A DNA stretch of 45,355 bases from Rhodoferax sp. GTDB lineage: Bacteria > Pseudomonadota > Gammaproteobacteria > Burkholderiales > Burkholderiaceae_C. The stretch is taken from NCBI RefSeq assembly GCF_023701345.1, contig NZ_JAMPXE010000007.1:1-45355 (forward strand). Reading direction: 5' to 3'. Positions 44,770 through 45,355 of the stretch are shown piece by piece. Numbering within the stretch: the first letter of the stretch is position 1; each line of letters opens with the position of its first letter. A program made the position numbers and the translations under genes. The notes below the pieces were generated by a model. The model worked only from the letters and a program-made list of their open reading frames with translations, was not told the origin of the DNA and did not search any database.

Positions 44770-45355
44770 TTAGCTGGCGCCAGAACTGTTGGCGATCGAC
44801 ACCGGTGCATTGGCCAAAATCCGTGCCGGCTTCCAGACCGGGTTGAGCAATGTCATGCCACGCACCCGCTTGACCGCCACCAAACAATACACCGCGCCCA
44901 AAAATGGCCACCAGCGCGCACCGACCGGGTCCATCCAGGCAACACGCTGCAACCAGGGCGCGCTGGAAAAAGCCGGCCGGTAACAGCCAAAATGCTCCGC
45001 CTCAATCTCAAAGCTCAGCAGGCGCAACCAGTCGCGGCAGCGCCGGTAAGCAATGAATTCACCCGCCTGGGGTAAAAACAGCCGATTCACGCCCAGACGC
45101 CGGTAAAGATGCGCGCGTTGCTGGCGAAAGCCCCACAGGCTCAAGGGGTTAAAACCGCAAATCACCACCCGCCCCTCGGGCACCAGCACCCGGGCCACTT
45201 CATTCAAGGCGGTATGCGGGTCTGCGGTGAGCTCCAGGGCGTGCGGCAGCACCACCAGATCGAGGTTGTTGGCGGGAAAAGGCAGTGCGGCAAAGTCGGT
45301 GACAAAAGCGGCTTTTTCATGGGGTGTTTCAGTGGCCAGCCAGCGGTGCGGCATG
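44770..45355 (-). CDS. Class I SAM-dependent methyltransferase, N-terminus beyond window
   Basis: At least 194 residues, open to the right edge; the first visible Met (45354) is probably internal because the SAM-binding GxGxG motif is not present. Visible: LPFPANNLDLVVLPHALELTADPHTALNEVARVLVPEGRVVICGFNPLSLWG (post-I motifs of the methyltransferase-11 fold), then the long insertion typical of the group beside gloB and rnhA, and a C-terminal hydrophobic VGARWWPFLGAVYCLVAVKRV. Substrate unknown. Confidence 0.85.
   Translation of the reverse strand, partial: MPHRWLATETPHEKAAFVTDFAALPFPANNLDLVVLPHALELTADPHTALNEVARVLVPEGRVVICGFNPLSLWGFRQQRAHLYRRLGVNRLFLPQAGEFIAYRRCRDWLRLLSFEIEAEHFGCYRPAFSSAPWLQRVAWMDPVGARWWPFLGAVYCLVAVKRVRGMTLLNPVWKPARILANAPVSIANSSGAS

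Overview
The window looks like a Burkholderiales (Comamonadaceae, Rhodoferax/Polaromonas-like) chromosome. Reasons: high GC, large families of sensor kinases and c-di-GMP proteins, the rnhA-methyltransferase neighbourhood at the right end, and many small secreted stress-type proteins. This is judged from gene content only; there is no rRNA or other phylogenetic marker. The first ~1.62 kb is different. It has visibly lower GC and different codon use, and it carries an acidobacterial-looking hypothetical gene and most of a PilT ATPase. That PilT runs in frame into the C-terminal two thirds of a Lon-family protease. The join is either an assembly chimera or a true gene fusion, and everything left of ~1620 should be treated as possibly foreign.

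Layout. 1-3455: partial basic protein, then the PilT/Lon composite gene. 3452-6917 (minus): a three-gene translationally coupled operon of a single-domain KaiC-like ATPase, KaiB, and a PAS-GAF-degenerate GGDEF-EAL protein. 7384-10338: long aconitase. 10361-20109: an accessory-looking stress and envelope region. It holds a glycine-zipper protein, two FMN reductase-type proteins, a frameshifted small secreted protein, an alpha/beta hydrolase, FumC, a collagen-like lipoprotein, DUF3309, a PHB-depolymerase-type esterase, an encapsulin-type ferritin-like protein, a PRC-barrel protein, and a small membrane / Cys / Met-rich cluster. 20212-21822: UbiB/AarF kinase. 21807-26472 (minus): HD-GYP regulator, CHASE3 hybrid kinase and CheY-like regulator. 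26758-27141: DUF302. 27153-35371 (minus): hybrid kinase, CheB-CheR-PAS fusion, second hybrid kinase and orphan CheB; the last three overlap start-to-stop. 35587-38059: two SlyB-like halves, an unknown exported protein and a YihY/BrkB membrane protein. 38043-39697 (minus): coiled-coil protein, DUF4398-OmpA protein and DUF4398 lipoprotein. 39816-44155 (minus): RND pump and adaptor. 44280-45355 (minus): RNase HI and a partial methyltransferase.

Two things stand out. First, the kaiC-like/kaiB/EAL operon links a clock-type ATPase pair to c-di-GMP breakdown. Second, a 16-bp palindromic motif, roughly TGTKYG-N4-CRCACA with outer TC/GA bases, occurs 13 times in the gaps between the stress, clock and envelope genes. 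It is not seen in front of the RND, rnhA, aarF or HD-GYP genes. Its TGTG-N8-CACA geometry is that of Crp/Fnr-family sites, so it may define an undescribed regulon that includes the Kai operon, aconitase, ferritin-like protein, DUF302, the lipoproteins and a sensor kinase. No regulator for it lies in the window.

No tRNA, rRNA, CRISPR array, transposase or phage gene was recognised.
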